From NCBI GenBank assembly GCA_026413225.1, contig CM048552.1, positions 168,342,053 through 168,406,052 of the forward strand: a DNA stretch of 64,000 nucleotides, given 5' to 3'. The notes beneath the pieces are model-generated. The model did no database searches and was not told the DNA's origin. It saw only the letters and a program-made list of their open reading frames with translations. This stretch comes from Otis tarda. Taxonomy: Eukaryota > Chordata > Aves > Otidiformes > Otididae. Shown in pieces: positions 45,301 through 57,600 of the stretch (position 1 is the stretch's first letter; every line of letters begins with the position of its first letter). The position numbers were made by a program, and so were the translations under genes.

Positions 45301-48300
45301 TTTCTCTAAAACATACAACACATTCTCTGCTTCATTAGAAGTAATTATTCTAGTAAGCCTAGAATAATTGGCATGATATTATTTCAGACACTTTAAACAA
45401 ACAAAAAAAAATAAAATCCACAAAAAAAACCCACCCAAAAACCCAAAAAAAAAAAATTCTCAAACAAACATAATTATTATGTCTTTAGGTCCTGCTAGGT
45501 AGGCTCAAGAAAAGGTCAATGCAGGAAAACAGTCAGTATGTTCTATCACTGAGCAGTGTGGATGCAATGTGATCTACTGTTTCTGACATAGGAACCAGAG
45601 ATTGTTCTCTGAATGGATACCTTTCATAGTATAGGTCTCTCAAAGCAGTCTCAGAGCTAAGACTATGCAATAGTTTTCATTCTGAGACAGACAGAATGAT
45701 TTTTTTTATTTTTAACATTTGATTTTTTTTTAATTAAGCAGCTGGAGGAAAATATATATAAATCTATATCTATATAACAAAAAAAAAAGTATTAAGAACT
45801 GAACCCAGTGGAGCATCTGCACTCTGGCAACAAAGGACATGCTCTGTTAATTTCTCTTTAACAAGATCTTTTCTACAGAAAACTAAAGAAACAAAAGAGA
45901 CTTTCTTAAATGAGCACATATAGCTTTCTTCATTAACTTTATTTATGTAATGGAAAAATAAACAAAAGTAAAGGCTGCCTAATTTGTCTAGTTTAATCTT
46001 TTGTCTACATGCAAATAGCTCAACAAATCTAAAGTATAAGAAAGAATATACCGCTGGTTTATATGGAAGTAAGTTTGCCTAGAAGTTCATGGAAATTTTA
46101 TTAGTATGGTCTTTTCTAGCTTCAAAAGAAAAACAGGATCTTTAATAAAAGTCAACTTTCTCCTATCAAATTGGATTTAAAAGAGAACGTAATCTGTGGA
46201 AATAAACCTTCTTTATTAATGATGACAAAGCTCTGTATGTATAAGGAGAAATTAGGTCATTATTTTATGTCCTGTTATTAATACAACTTTTAAAAAATTA
46301 TGAGAGCTCTTTTTTATTGTATTACCACTGAAAGCAGTACTTTTAGAGCAGAAGAATACAAGTCACCATCTGAGGAAAAATATGCTGAAGGAGGAAAAGC
46401 ATAATATCCACATTTTAAAATTATATCAACCCTTTAAAGAAGTATATCCATCTAAGAAGACTAGCATATGTGCAACTTAATGATTCTGAGCTATGACTTA
46501 TAGCCTGTTAGGAACTGAACTCTTGGTCTTGTTCTCAGTAGGACTGATACAAATTGAGATGAAGGGACTAGGAATTCCTCTGCCCCTTCCATGGATGAAA
46601 TGTGCTCAGTAAGGGACAAAGAGAAGCAAACATAAATATCTTGTAGCGTAAAATATTTCCTCTTGCAAGAGGACCTTGTAGTAGATCCAACTTAGTGCTC
46701 GCCATTTAATGGCTTTTCTGTTAAATGTGCACGTCATAAGAAGCTAAGATAGGATAAGAACCTAAAATTTAGATACCTAAAAAAATAGATTTAAGTCTGA
46801 ATAAATTTGTGTAGGTTCCCTCTAATAGGCAACACTAAAAGGTAGTTCAGTTCACACTACAATAGAGACTTAGAGATATAAGAACAACCCCTACTAATTT
46901 CTCTCCACTCCCTACACAGGGAACCTAGGGAGATTAGCTGACTTCAAGGCTTAGATATCTAAATGTGGAAGATTGAAATCCCACTCTAAATCACAACCAA
47001 TTATGGACATATATGGACTTTTGTATATGGACTTATTAAAAAATGAATATTTAACACTTGATGCAAGCATATGCAAGATTTTTCTAGTAAAGTTACACAC
47101 ACACACACACACACACACTTCTATCATTTCTTTAAATGACAAAATGTTAGAGGCAAAAGCCTAGAAGGCACAGATCAAACTCATAGCTACATGACAGCTG
47201 CTGCTTACAAATCTACCAATGCAAAGCAGTCATAAACTTGGCTTTATGAGTTAGTTAAGCCAGGTTTATGGCTACTTTGCATTGCCGAAGTAGAACAAAG
47301 CATCTAAAAGGTACCACCGTGTCTGGTCATCAGACAGTAAATGTATAAACTGCAACACTGGTAGTGGTAACTCATACAGTTCATCGTACAGCTTCCCTCT
47401 CTAGTGTTATCATGTGACTAAAAAGTTAGTGCAATTCTTAAGTCTGATTAATTTCCTCTGTTATTTTGACATAATTGACATATTTTTTTTTTTTTAGCTA
47501 AGTCACACTTCACTGGATAACTAGAAATATAATCTTTCTGAGATAGAGAGTTGCCGAGCCTCTTCTAGTACGGGAAGGGATATTGCTGTTACATACATCA
47601 TGCCAAGTCAATTACATATGAAAGTCAATTCCTTAATTTGCAATATTGTAACAAAAACTACATACTGAAAGCTACATAACCCAGCAGACTACATTAGTAT
47701 CAAGGCTCAAATCTTTATCAGAACTACTATATCTATATTGATAGTGTATGACAAGTAAATATCATGAATGAGTTAGAATGCTTTGAACAATGAATCTGTG
47801 AAATTTTTTTGCAGCCTCTGACCTGGCAAAGTTAATAACTTGTTTTTGTGATGAAAAAAAAACATGACTAAGATAATGCTGCAGACTGATACAGTATGTG
47901 CATGTATTTTCCTCTTCTCAAAGAAATATAACAAAAAATGTATCAGCTTTCAGCCCTAGAAAACCAAGCAGTTCAGTAAGGAAAAGTGGCCTATTGACAG
48001 ATCTATTTTATAAAAGAAAGTCTTTGAATTAGCAGCCTTCTGGGATATATCACTATGAATTATTCAACCATCTAACTGAACTTATGTTGAACCATTTTTC
48101 TTTTCCTTCCCTCTGAAGGGTTTTGCAGAAGATCAAGAAAAAGTCAAAACTTCCTCGCTGCTGAATAATGAATGCAGACTGTTCCTCAGTCCAGTAAACA
48201 CTGCATTTTTGTAAAGAAAGAGAACAGCTGGTGCATGAAATCAAGCTTACTTGCACATTTCAGGAAAACTTCTCTCAAGATACATCTTAGGATAAACATC

Positions 48301-50136
48301 AGTCTACAATCCTTTACCGCATGAATATGAAACTTATTAAACAGCAAAGGCAGGAATATTTGTTTTGTGTGTGTGAGGTGGTGTGTTTGGCCTAGCAGAA
48401 AGGCTTCTTATCCCTCTAGGCTCCCACAGGCCTGTGGAATAAAAGTGAGTTGTGCATCAGTGGTTTTCTGTGGGCTCCCAGACCATGTCAAACAGCCTGT
48501 GACATGCTCTTCATTCAGTATATGGGAAATATTGCTTTGCAACACTGTGCCAGGAAGGGAGTGTAGCTGGGAGAGGAGAATATGGGGGCCAACAGTAAAT
48601 ATACATTCCAGAGAGTGGTTAATGGTCAAGAAAATCAGGGGTTCACTGAGGCAAGACAGAGAGGAATGTCAAACTTGTTCTTTTGATTGATGGTCAGCAG
48701 AATGCCAAGGATCAAGAGAAAATAAGCACAAAAAGACATTTCAGTAGGGAAAACAAGGCATTAATAGTGAATATCATGCCTTACATTGATGATGATTTAT
48801 AGTCTGGCTTGCAGACAAAACCACCAATCTGGTACTGCTAATAACATGAGAGGCATGGAAAACTCCAAGGCCTTTTTCAAAAATGATGAGTACACAACAG
48901 CCGCAAAGTTTCTTTTGGAGGTTTGTTTCCCTTTCAGAATCTCCTGTAATCATTCAATTTGCAAGGCCATCAATCCAGAAAAGTTTTAAGGTGCCAGTCT
49001 AAGACTGAAACTGAAAATATTTCTGGTCAAGAAATACAGTTCTAGCTTCTTGCGTGAGGCAGAGTAAATCTAACTTCATGATGTGAAGTAATTAGGTATG
49101 AGACACTTACACCTATAGAAAAATATTTATATGACAGGTTTATGTTCTGACAGTAAATATATGACAAAAACTGTTTTTGTCAGGAGTCATATTATTTACA
49201 CATGATAATTTATTTTTCTGAAAATAAATTGATTTCAAATGAACTTTATATCTTTTTTTTTTTTTCTTAAATGTGACAAAATATGTACTAGAAAGTGTCC
49301 TGCTTAGCAGCTCAGTTCTTCCTTTGCCCTAAGAGATTTGAACAGCAGTCTCTCAGCTTACAATATATCCCAATTGTCAGGTAACAGAGCCATTCCATTG
49401 TATGTTATCTCAACTTGTATTTAAGTAATTTATAAAAAGTCACTCCATGGAGAGAGATTGAGGGAAACATTTGAAAATACTCCTGATGATTAGGCAGTTT
49501 ACCTGAAAGGTTACTTACGCTGTTTCAATCCTCATTCTGAACTGGAGAAAGATGTGAATAGTTAGGCCACAAGATATTCTTAGGACGCTTATTTCAACCT
49601 TTCCTGTTGACACTGTTCCACTTTAGATAAAATGCTCAAAAGATCATTGAGATGGAGGCCAAGAATAGCTTTCCAGTTTTCTAGTTAGGACACTCTCCCA
49701 GGAGATGGGAGCACATGGACCGCCTCTCTCCAGTAAATATTTGATTGAGTATATGCAGTGGAACAGTGTCAACATGAGACATTGATAGAGCCCTTTTATG
49801 CTAGTTTAAAGTTAAGAGCAAGCATTTAGAAGTGTGAGATGTGGGTTCAAAACGATTTGTGCAGATGAGTGAACTGAATCTAGGTTTTTTCACATCCTAC
49901 ATACTGCTACTTAAGTCCCCGAGCATATGAGAACTTCTAGCTGCTTGAGTTTTAGACTGGATTTTTTTTTTTTTTAAATAGCAAAAACAGCCACCATTTC
50001 TTCATGGATTTATTTATCAGTAACACTATTGCTTCTTCCACTGTTACCACAAACTGACTTGTGAAGCTGAGTTCCTAGTTACAGCCCCTGAATATCTAGA
50101 ACATAGTAGTAATATAAATTCATTAAAAAGATGATG
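45301..50136. other. Unique sequence, no gene recognised
   Basis: AT-rich. It holds an A/C-rich low-complexity segment at about 45396-45459 and an (AC)12 microsatellite at 47095-47118. Frames of up to 107 codons (48367-48690) have no recognisable domain. Confidence 0.5.
47095..47118. repeat. (AC)12 microsatellite
   Basis: Twelve perfect AC units. Confidence 0.95.
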
Positions 50137-50240
50137 AATCATAGAATCATAGAATGGTTAGGGTTGGAAGGGATCTTCAAAGGTCATCTAGTCTAACCCC
50201 CCTGCAAGGAGCAGGGACATCCCCGACTAGATCAGGTTGT
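50137..50240 (-). mobile_element. CR1 3' tail, about 100 bp
   Basis: Octamers (aatcatagaatcatagaat), then the 3' UTR block gttagggttggaagggatc, ggtcatctagtctaac, and ccctgcaaggagcagggacatcc. It ends at gatcaggttgttaaa and is nearly identical to the 3' end of the copy at 17551. It is severely 5'-truncated, so only the UTR was integrated. A T-rich tract follows. Confidence 0.93.
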
Positions 50241-52359
50241 TAAACTGTTAAATTTCACTTTTCTTTTCTTTTTTTTTTTTTTTAAGGGATTATTCACAGG
50301 TTATACCAAATTGCAGGGAAAGCACCTGGCTTCTATTCAGAGTGTACTCAACAGATTGCAGAAATGAGCTAACAGGAACCTTATAAAGTTTAATAAAAGC
50401 AAATACAGGTTCCTGAATGTGGGAAGGCAGAACCCTGGGCATCTGTACAGCTAGAAAGCAGCTTTGAATAAAACCACTTGGGAGTCTTGGTGGACATGTT
50501 GAACATGAGCTATTTGAGTGTCCTGCTGCAGAGAGAGTTAATGCAAGGATGTACGAGCACAATTTTGTTTTCAAGATATTTAACTTAAATAATTTTGAAA
50601 AATTTTTTAAACTGAGAAATACACAGCTGTATATTTAAGACAGAGAGAGAGAGAGAGAAATTTGTGCTTTATCACCAGTTGACTGAAACGCACAATTCTC
50701 AAGTCATAATGGGATAACTTTGTTTCACTATCATTCAAACATTGACACAAAAAAATCATCCCTACTTTCAGATGTGCAGAAATAGCTATGTATATGCTTA
50801 TATATATATTCAAGCACACAAGTGTATGTACACATAAACATTTCAGAAGAAAAATGATCCTCTCAAACTCATTAGTAAATGTGAACACTGATGATTTATT
50901 TGGTTTTTTCTTTGTGGATAATTTTCTTTTTTGGCTTTTATATTGGAGAAAAAGAAAAAGTGTTATATTGGCAACATTTCTTTGCATGTACTGAGCTACA
51001 TATATTGCTTCTGAAATTGAGAGGCCCTTTTAAAAATGACACACTTGAAAAGCTTTTTACTTTTACGTGTATAGATTCAAAGGGCAAAAGCATTGTGTTC
51101 CACCATAACCTTTCACACAGGTATTTTACCGTAGATTTTATAATTTTCTGTATTAGAAAGTATCACAGAAATAGCATTACAATATTTGTCCTTCTTTTTT
51201 AAACTCTGTATCCAGAAGAAGCAACAACCTTTAATGTATCTGGTTGTTGTTGTCCCCTCGGATTTCTCTTCTTCAGGCTAGCATGAACCTTTCAGTCTTG
51301 AATTATGGTCCGGTGGTCATTCTTGCTGCTTGCAGAATCACCTAGCATCTTAGTATAGTATGTTATTTATATTCACTTCCAGATCTATTTCTGAATTTAA
51401 ATTTCTCTGAATCTTAAATTATTATAATTCATTATATTGTTTCAACTCACTTAGATATAAAAGCTAGCAACCAGAGAGGAATTTTGGATCTCGAGCTGAA
51501 TCCAGAATTAAACTGAAAGAGTGTGGGAGGGTTTTCATCTGTAATATATCTTTTGGAAGCTACTTTTGGTTGAGAAGGGAAACAACCATATAGTAGATGG
51601 TATTTCCCTTGCCTCAACAATTTCATATATTTTAAGTCTTTCACACAAATATAAAGTTGTCTAAAAATTCAGCACGTACTTACTCTAATTTACCCTGTTA
51701 CAGCAATTTCCACAACTTTTTAGCAGAAGAACATAAAAATATCTGATAGGCTTAGATCCATGGCCCATCCAGGCCACTATTCTTTCTCTAAGGATTGGCA
51801 GTAGGAGATGCTACTTGGGGAAAGCATGCAAGCTTGGCCGCAAACCTGCTACTTGGGGAAAGGGAACCTGAAAGGAGGGAGGGACAGAGAGGCTGGGCCA
51901 AAATGTGAATCAGAACACTACCAAACCTCTGAGTTCAAACAGTCACTGTAACTGCATCCTGTGCATCCCAACATTATACTGGAGAGAGTTCAGGGTATAT
52001 ATCACACCTTTGCTTACCTGTTTCAATAAAAAGAAGACCCAAGCAAACATGCTGAGAGGCAGGTGTAGCCTGTTCTGACCACATCTGCAGCATGAACAAT
52101 CAGGAGAACAGGGCTTTGCAGCAGTCAAAACCATGTAACTGCTGGTCAGCCTCGAGGTAGCATGTGGTTACCCAGAAATTCTAGCTTGTTCGCAGGTGCT
52201 ATTCTGCTGTCAGATGTAAAGGTGATTTTGCAGTTGACTTAGGCAGGAGGCTTCTTAGCTAAGCCGAGCAGAAGGGACATAGGAGCAGCTTTCTGAGAGT
52301 AGGTCTGATGTGTGGCCACTGCCTTCTGAGGGGCTGAATTCAGTCTATATATATATATA
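50241..52359. other. Unique sequence, no gene recognised
   Basis: Contains a short GA microsatellite (50642-50658). A segment near 51720-51810 resembles the ends of old amniote interspersed repeats (agaacataaaaatatctgat, ccatccaggcc), and a 16-base duplicate (tgctacttggggaaag) occurs near 51809 and 51847. A TA repeat at 52346-52359 abuts the LTR pair. Confidence 0.45.
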
Positions 52360-52817
52360 GGTCGTAGTTCAGCCCCGATCAGGACCAGACTACGCAGTCT
52401 CTCTCTCACTCCCCCCACCCTCCAAGAGAACAGGGAGAGAAAATATGAGGAAAAACGGCTCGAGGTTTGAGATAAGGACAGGGAGAAATCCTTAAAGTTA
52501 CCGTCATGGGCAAAACAGACTCGACTTGGGAAAAACTATTCATTTATTACTACAAACAGCAGGATAATGAGACAGAGAACAAGATAACCTCCATCCACCC
52601 CTCCCTCTTCTCAAGCTTAACATTATCTCTACTACCTTCCCCTCCTGAGCGGCACAGGGGGGAAGAGGGAACAGGGGTCGCGGTCAGTTCATCATACGTT
52701 GTTTCACGCTGCTGCTTCATGGTTGGGGGAAGAACTCCTCACATTCCTCCCCTGCTCTGTTGTGGGGTCCCACCCCTATGCCACAGTCCTTCCTGAAACT
52801 GCTCCGGCGTGGGTCAT
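52360..52817 (-). mobile_element. Outer LTR, 3' portion (U5 side), split by the inner LTR
   Basis: The U5-side part of a solo LTR in reverse orientation. The + strand reads gGTCGTAGTTCAGCCCCGATC onward and matches the U5 end of the copy at 9357, including actacgcagtctctctctcactcc. It stops at GTCAT (52813-52817), where the inner LTR begins, and resumes at 53927. The terminal base is G where T is expected. The outer target site is ATATA on both sides (52355-52359 and 54613-54617), which fits a 5-bp duplication but lies in a TA repeat. Confidence 0.9.
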
Positions 52818-52984
52818 TGTCGTAGTTTTGTTAGTGAGGGGGGGCCTAAGGTGGTAGCTTCTGTAGGAAACTGCTAGAAGTTGCTCCCCTTTGTTCAGTG
52901 GACTCGGCCGGGCCTAGGGCGGACCTGCTGCTGGCCAAGGTCGAGCGGATTGGTAGCAGAATGTCCCGTGATAACGCCTCTGCG

Positions 52985-52999
52985 ATAATGTATTTAAGA
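52985..52999 (+). promoter_or_regulatory. TATA-like element of the inner LTR
   Basis: ataatgtatttaaga lies about 170 bases into the LTR and is conserved at the same place in the 16.5-kb fragment. It also appears, reversed, at about 10306-10325 and about 54427-54446. It is the most likely core promoter of the family; activity here is unknown. Confidence 0.55.
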
Positions 53000-53329
53000 A
53001 GGGGAAAACAGAGAAAAAAAAGAAAGAAGAGAAGATGTGAAGAAGCTGAGCAGGGGCGGAGGCGCAGAGGGGGAGGCGCAGGCCTCATGGGCCTTGCAGG
53101 CCTCACCCTCTGGCCTCTCGCCAGGCAGCCGACTGGGCCCGACTCGGCCCGGCCCGGCTGCAAGAAGTGGAAAGGAGATGAGAAGTGAATAAGATGTAAA
53201 AAAGATCCTGAGAGACATCTACCATTCTGTTGAGAGGAACGGCTGCAGACGCCAAGGTCAGTGAAGAAGGAGGGGGAGGAGTAATGCGGCTCCTGGCCAA
53301 GATTCCCCTGCAGCCTGTGGTGACGACCA

Positions 53330-53570
53330 TGGTGGAGCAGGTTGTCCCCCTGCAGCCCATGGAGGTCCACGGAGGAGCAGAGATCCACTTGGAGCCCGTG
53401 AAGGACCCCGTACCGGGGGAGGTGGATGCCTGAAGGCGGCTGTGGCCCGTGGAGGGCCCACTGGGACAGCTGTTCTGGAGAGACTGTACTCCGTGGAAGA
53501 GATGACCCACGCCGGAGCAGTTCCACGAAGGACTGTGGCCCGTGGGAGGGACCCCACGATGGAGCAGGGG
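53330..53570 (+). repeat. Diverged internal modules in the inner LTR
   Basis: Successive imperfect modules contain cc(c/a)(g/a)tggagg-like and ggagcag-like cores: cagcccatggaggtcc, gagcccgtgaaggaccc, tggcccgtggagggccc, actccgtggaagagatgaccc, and tggcccgtgggagggaccc. They look like an old minisatellite of roughly 35-60 bp spacing. The same series is found on the - strand at about 9740-10020, on the + strand at about 44700-44960, and in the outer LTR. Confidence 0.7.
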
Positions 53571-53771
53571 AGGAATGTGAGGAGTTCTTCCCCCGACCAT
53601 GAAGCAGCGGCATGAAACAACGTATGATGAACTGACTGCAACCCCCATTCCCTCTTCCCCCTGTGCCGCTCGGGGTGGGGGAAGGTAGTAGAGATAATGT
53701 TAAGCTTGGGAAGAGGGAGGGGTGGATGGAGGTTATCTTGTTCCCTGTCTCATTATCCTGCTGTTTGTAGT

Positions 53772-53777
53772 AATAAA
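53772..53777 (+). promoter_or_regulatory. LTR polyadenylation signal (inner LTR)
   Basis: AATAAA about 150 bases before the LTR end, placing the R/U5 boundary shortly downstream. The same position is occupied by AATAAA at 45183-45188 in the sister LTR. Confidence 0.7.
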
Positions 53778-53862
53778 TGAATAGTTTTCCCCAAGTCGAG
53801 TCTGTTTTGCCCGTGACGGTAACTTTAAGGATTTCTCCCTGTCCTTATCTCAAATTCCTCGA

Positions 53863-53880
53863 GCCCCACGTTGGGCGCCA
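53863..53880 (+). other. 18-nt match to the tRNA-Lys(CUU) 3' end in U5
   Basis: gccccacgttgggcgcca is the exact reverse complement of the primer binding site tggcgcccaacgtggggc used by retroviruses primed with tRNA-Lys1,2. It lies inside U5, 46 bases before the LTR end, in the tRNA-like sense. The other LTRs in the window lack it. The identity to the PBS sequence rests on my knowledge of that site; its meaning is inference. Confidence 0.75.
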
Positions 53881-53926
53881 AAATAACCCACCTCTGCTCT
53901 GTCCTGATCAGGGCTGAACTACGACA

Positions 53927-54612
53927 GTCATCTCTTCCACGGAGTACAGTCTCTCCAGAACGGCTGTCCCAGCAGGCCCTCCACGGGCCACAGCCGCCTT
54001 CAGGCATCCACCTCCCCCGGTACGGGGTCCTTCACGGGCTCCAAGTGGATCTCTGCTCCTCCGTGGACCTCCATGGGCTGCAGGGGGACAACCTGCTCCA
54101 CCATGGTCTTCACTACGGGATACAGGGGAATCTTGGCCAGGAGCCGCATTACTCCTCCCCCTCCTTCTTCACTGACCTTGGCATCTGCAGCTGTTCCTCA
54201 CAACAGGCTGGCAGACGCCTCTCAGGATCCTTTTTACATCTTATTCACTTCTCATCTCCTCTCCACTTCTTGTAGCCGGGCCGGACCGAGTTGGGCCCAG
54301 TCGGCTGCCTGGCGAGAGGCCAGAGGGTGAGGCCTGCAAGGCCCATGAGGCCTGCGCCTCCCCCTCTGTGCCTCTGCCCCCGCTCAGCTTCTTCACATCT
54401 TCTCTCTCTTTTTTTTTCTGTTTTCCCCTTCTTAAATACGTTATCGCAGAGGCGTTATCATGGGACATTCTGCTACCAATCGGCTCGGCCTTGGCCAGCA
54501 GTGGGTCCGCCCTAGGCCTGGCCAAGTCCACTGAACAAAGGGGAGCGACTTCTAGCAGTTTCCTACAGAAGCTACCACCTTAGGCCCCCCCTCACTAAAC
54601 AAAACAACGACA
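53927..54612 (-). mobile_element. Outer LTR, 5' portion (U3 side)
   Basis: Continuation of the outer LTR after the duplicated GTCAT. Reading on the - strand from 54612 it starts TGTCGTTGTTTTG, then has the agcttctgtaggaaactgctag block and a TATA-like element (reverse of about 54427-54446). The first part of the repeated region follows, up to the insertion point. It is the inverted counterpart of inner positions 52818 to about 53506. ATATA follows at 54613. Confidence 0.93.
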
Positions 54613-57600
54613 ATATATATATATATATGTAGCATAAAGAAAATGTGGGAACAGCAAGAGGCACCTACAAAATCGTACTTTCTTCATGCCTGGACTTGAG
54701 GCATGAAGAACTCAAGAAGAACTGACTCATTAAGTCAGTCATTTTGGTTCATAAAAAGAAGCAGCAAATATATCTGACAACACGAGAAAACTTTACAGCT
54801 CTGCACTCTTTTTTTTTGCCAAACATATCAAAAAAACTTTGATTCAGATGCAATACAACCTATTTATCTGCCCAGTATAGAAATGTCATCTCTTCTGTAC
54901 GTACACACACAAACTCAGGCAAAGGAACAGAACACTTTTTTTTTTGTCCCAATAAAGGCAGAATGTATGCTCTAAAAAAAGAGACTTCAGTAAGGTGGAT
55001 ACCCTTCAGTTTCTTCGTAATCTGTTTAATTTTTTTGTAATTTCATGTAATTTATGGGCATAAAAGGTGTACACACCCACATACGAAAACACAAGCATAG
55101 TCATTCGGGAAGATGCTCCCAACCCACTGTCCTGAGCCTTGTGAATATACATTTTGTCTTTTGTAAAATCTGTACTTAAAAAAAAGTAAAATTACTTATC
55201 TGTATTACAACCCACGGGTAGGATACAGACCAAAACTAATAGCAATAATAAAATATTCTTACTATAGTAATTCTTATCCTTCTTTCCCCAGTAACCAGTT
55301 CCCTAATGCTACTAGCCTTTGATTCTTGCTACTTTCCAGCCCTTAGCTCTTTCTGAAGATCTTTCTTGAAAAGTGACAGCTGCATAAAGTGACATCACCT
55401 TGAAATAATATCTGAAGTATTCTCTTTTTTTGTGATTAAGCATTTCATTTACATTGTTGAATGTAGCATAAGCATAAGCATGGATGTATCTGACATGGAG
55501 AAACCTATGAAAAGCATACAGAGGATACATTCAGATTCTTCCTTTGTTCCAGAAAGTTTTCAGAATTTAGAATACTCAGAACATGAAGCCAATGAAACAT
55601 GTTTCGCAGGAACAAAATGCTGAAAAAAAAATGTAATACGTCATTTAGAGAAATTTACGAAACAAGTTGAGGTATCTTTCAGTTAGTTTAATCTGGTCAA
55701 ATTCATTAAGTCTTGCTATGAACACCTCTATTGCAAAGCCTAACAAAAGAGAAAAAAATTTTCATTCATTTTAAGTAAAATAAGAAGTTCTTTCAGCATC
55801 AGGACTCAAGAAGCCTGATTTCCTATGGATTTGCTTCTCATGGTTGACTGCAAGCTTTGATTAAAACTTTCCTCATAAAGTTGCTTTTTTATGTGGCTTC
55901 TTTGGTGTTTAGTAACAGAGAGACTTAGTTGCAGCCAGCAACAGCCCACAATCATCAACACTTCTATCTTTTTCTTTTTTTGTCACTTCAGCTGTATCTT
56001 TCTTAAAGATCTCTCTCTTATGTCCAAGAGAGAGGTCTGTTACAGTTTTTCAATGTATAGATTATTGTTTGCCTGATTTTACCAGAGGAGGAAAGAAAAA
56101 TGAGTCAGATAAAGAGAAAAAGACAAAAGACAGAGTAAGTGTGACTGCATAAACCTTGTTTCCTTAGGAAATTGTACTAAAATCTTCACTAATAGAATTA
56201 AAATCTTTCATAGCCGTAAACAGATCTGGTCACAAATCACACTTTTCATGTACTAGCATATAATGCTGTCCAATCCTGATCCCATCTCATCACCATTTGT
56301 CTAAGGAAGTCTTCAGGGGCTAGAGAACAAAAGAAAAACTTACTTTTAGACTTGAGAATAATTTTTAAAGTAAAGATCAATGTTTTAGAAGATGTAAACC
56401 AGCGTGGATTCTAGGACAAGATAATTCCCATAGCTTTCTGTGCACTATGAAGACAAAATCAGCAAGTAAAATTTTAAATATCTTCTACCTTGAGTACTTG
56501 CCAAGGGGTAGAAAGAAAGGACTGATATAGACAAACACAAAATCTCAGAGTCACTCTAATAGCACCTATGGCATTCTTTGAAGGAATAAGACAATCTCTT
56601 CAGGAATGATTCATTGCCACAGTACTGAAATACATAAGGATCAACACTTGTACAAACAGTTGTGCATACAGTTCATTGATTCTCAAGTGCATTTACAATA
56701 CTCTCATGGGCCTACCAAGAACTTTGTATGCTGCCACTATGTGAAAATATGTTCTTTCAAATAATCACGGTATTTCACCTCACCTGTCTAAATTACGACC
56801 ACTGGGAACAAGGCTGAATAAAATATGGACCTAACAAGAACTAATTTGAAAACTGCCACTACAGACTGCCATCTATGGCCTATGATGTATTTAAACTTCA
56901 TGGGCTTTCAGTCTTCCATACTTTTCTTACCGATTTCCACTGCAATGCAAAGCAGAAATAGCATTAAATAGACTTTTATTCAAGAAGGATATCAAAGAGC
57001 CAAATACATATACAATAAAGTATATGAATGTCACCTTCCTTGATAATGGTATCTAAATATACCACCTGCCTACTCCTAATCCTTTTTTCCCTTCACCAGG
57101 GTGTTATTTTACCATTACAAAGATATTTCAATATGTGCTTTCCAAAATCCAGCATAATCCAAGTGTGTGTGTGTGTGTGTGTGTGTGTACTGAGAGCATA
57201 TATGTGCTACTCATGCTAATTGACCCTGATCCCTCACAATAAGGACATTGAATGAAGTTTTATTTCTTATGAATACTCTCGCTTGCATGGCTTATTTGCT
57301 AACCATGGGAGGTGGGCATTTAATCTGTCAAACATTTGTAAAACACCAAAAGCAATGCAACCTTTGACCTGGGTCACTGAAACTGCACCCACTTCTTGTG
57401 ATTTTTTTTCTGTTCGTTCAGCCTGTTTCATATATTTGTCCCATGTCTTATGAAGCACGCAGACAGAGTATGATCTTTGACATTCAGCCACCTGTGCCCC
57501 ATACTTTTTGTGTGAAAGAAATAAATGACAGGCCTGGAGATTAAGACCAGGCCTCTCTCTCTCTCTCTTTCTCCTTCTGTCTCTCTTTTTCTCAGTGTCT

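Larger units (their letters stand above)
52818..53926 (+). mobile_element. Inner solo LTR nested in the outer LTR
   Basis: 1109 bp, starting TGTCGTAGTT and ending AACTACGACA, so the termini form a perfect 10-bp inverted repeat. GTCAT flanks it on both sides (52813-52817 and 53927-53931) as a 5-bp target duplication. The order is sense: U3 with the agcttctgtaggaaactgc block, a TATA-like ataatgtatttaaga (52985-52999), and a GC-rich repeated region (about 53330-53570). AATAAA follows at 53772-53777, then U5. The U5 end differs from the outer LTR and from the 9.4-kb LTR. Its perfect termini and nested position make it the younger of the two. No viral genes are present. Confidence 0.95.

Noticed and set aside
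50607..50987. 126-codon - frame
   Set aside because: Low-complexity Lys/Ile/Leu composition typical of AT-rich DNA. No motif found.
51720..51810. Possible end of an old interspersed repeat
   Set aside because: The resemblance is to short, common phrases only. It could not be tied to a family without a search.
52846..53613. 255-codon - frame, proline- and leucine-rich
   Set aside because: Lies wholly inside the inner LTR in antisense. Its repeats follow the LTR modules, so it is not called a gene, though it is reported as an observation to test.
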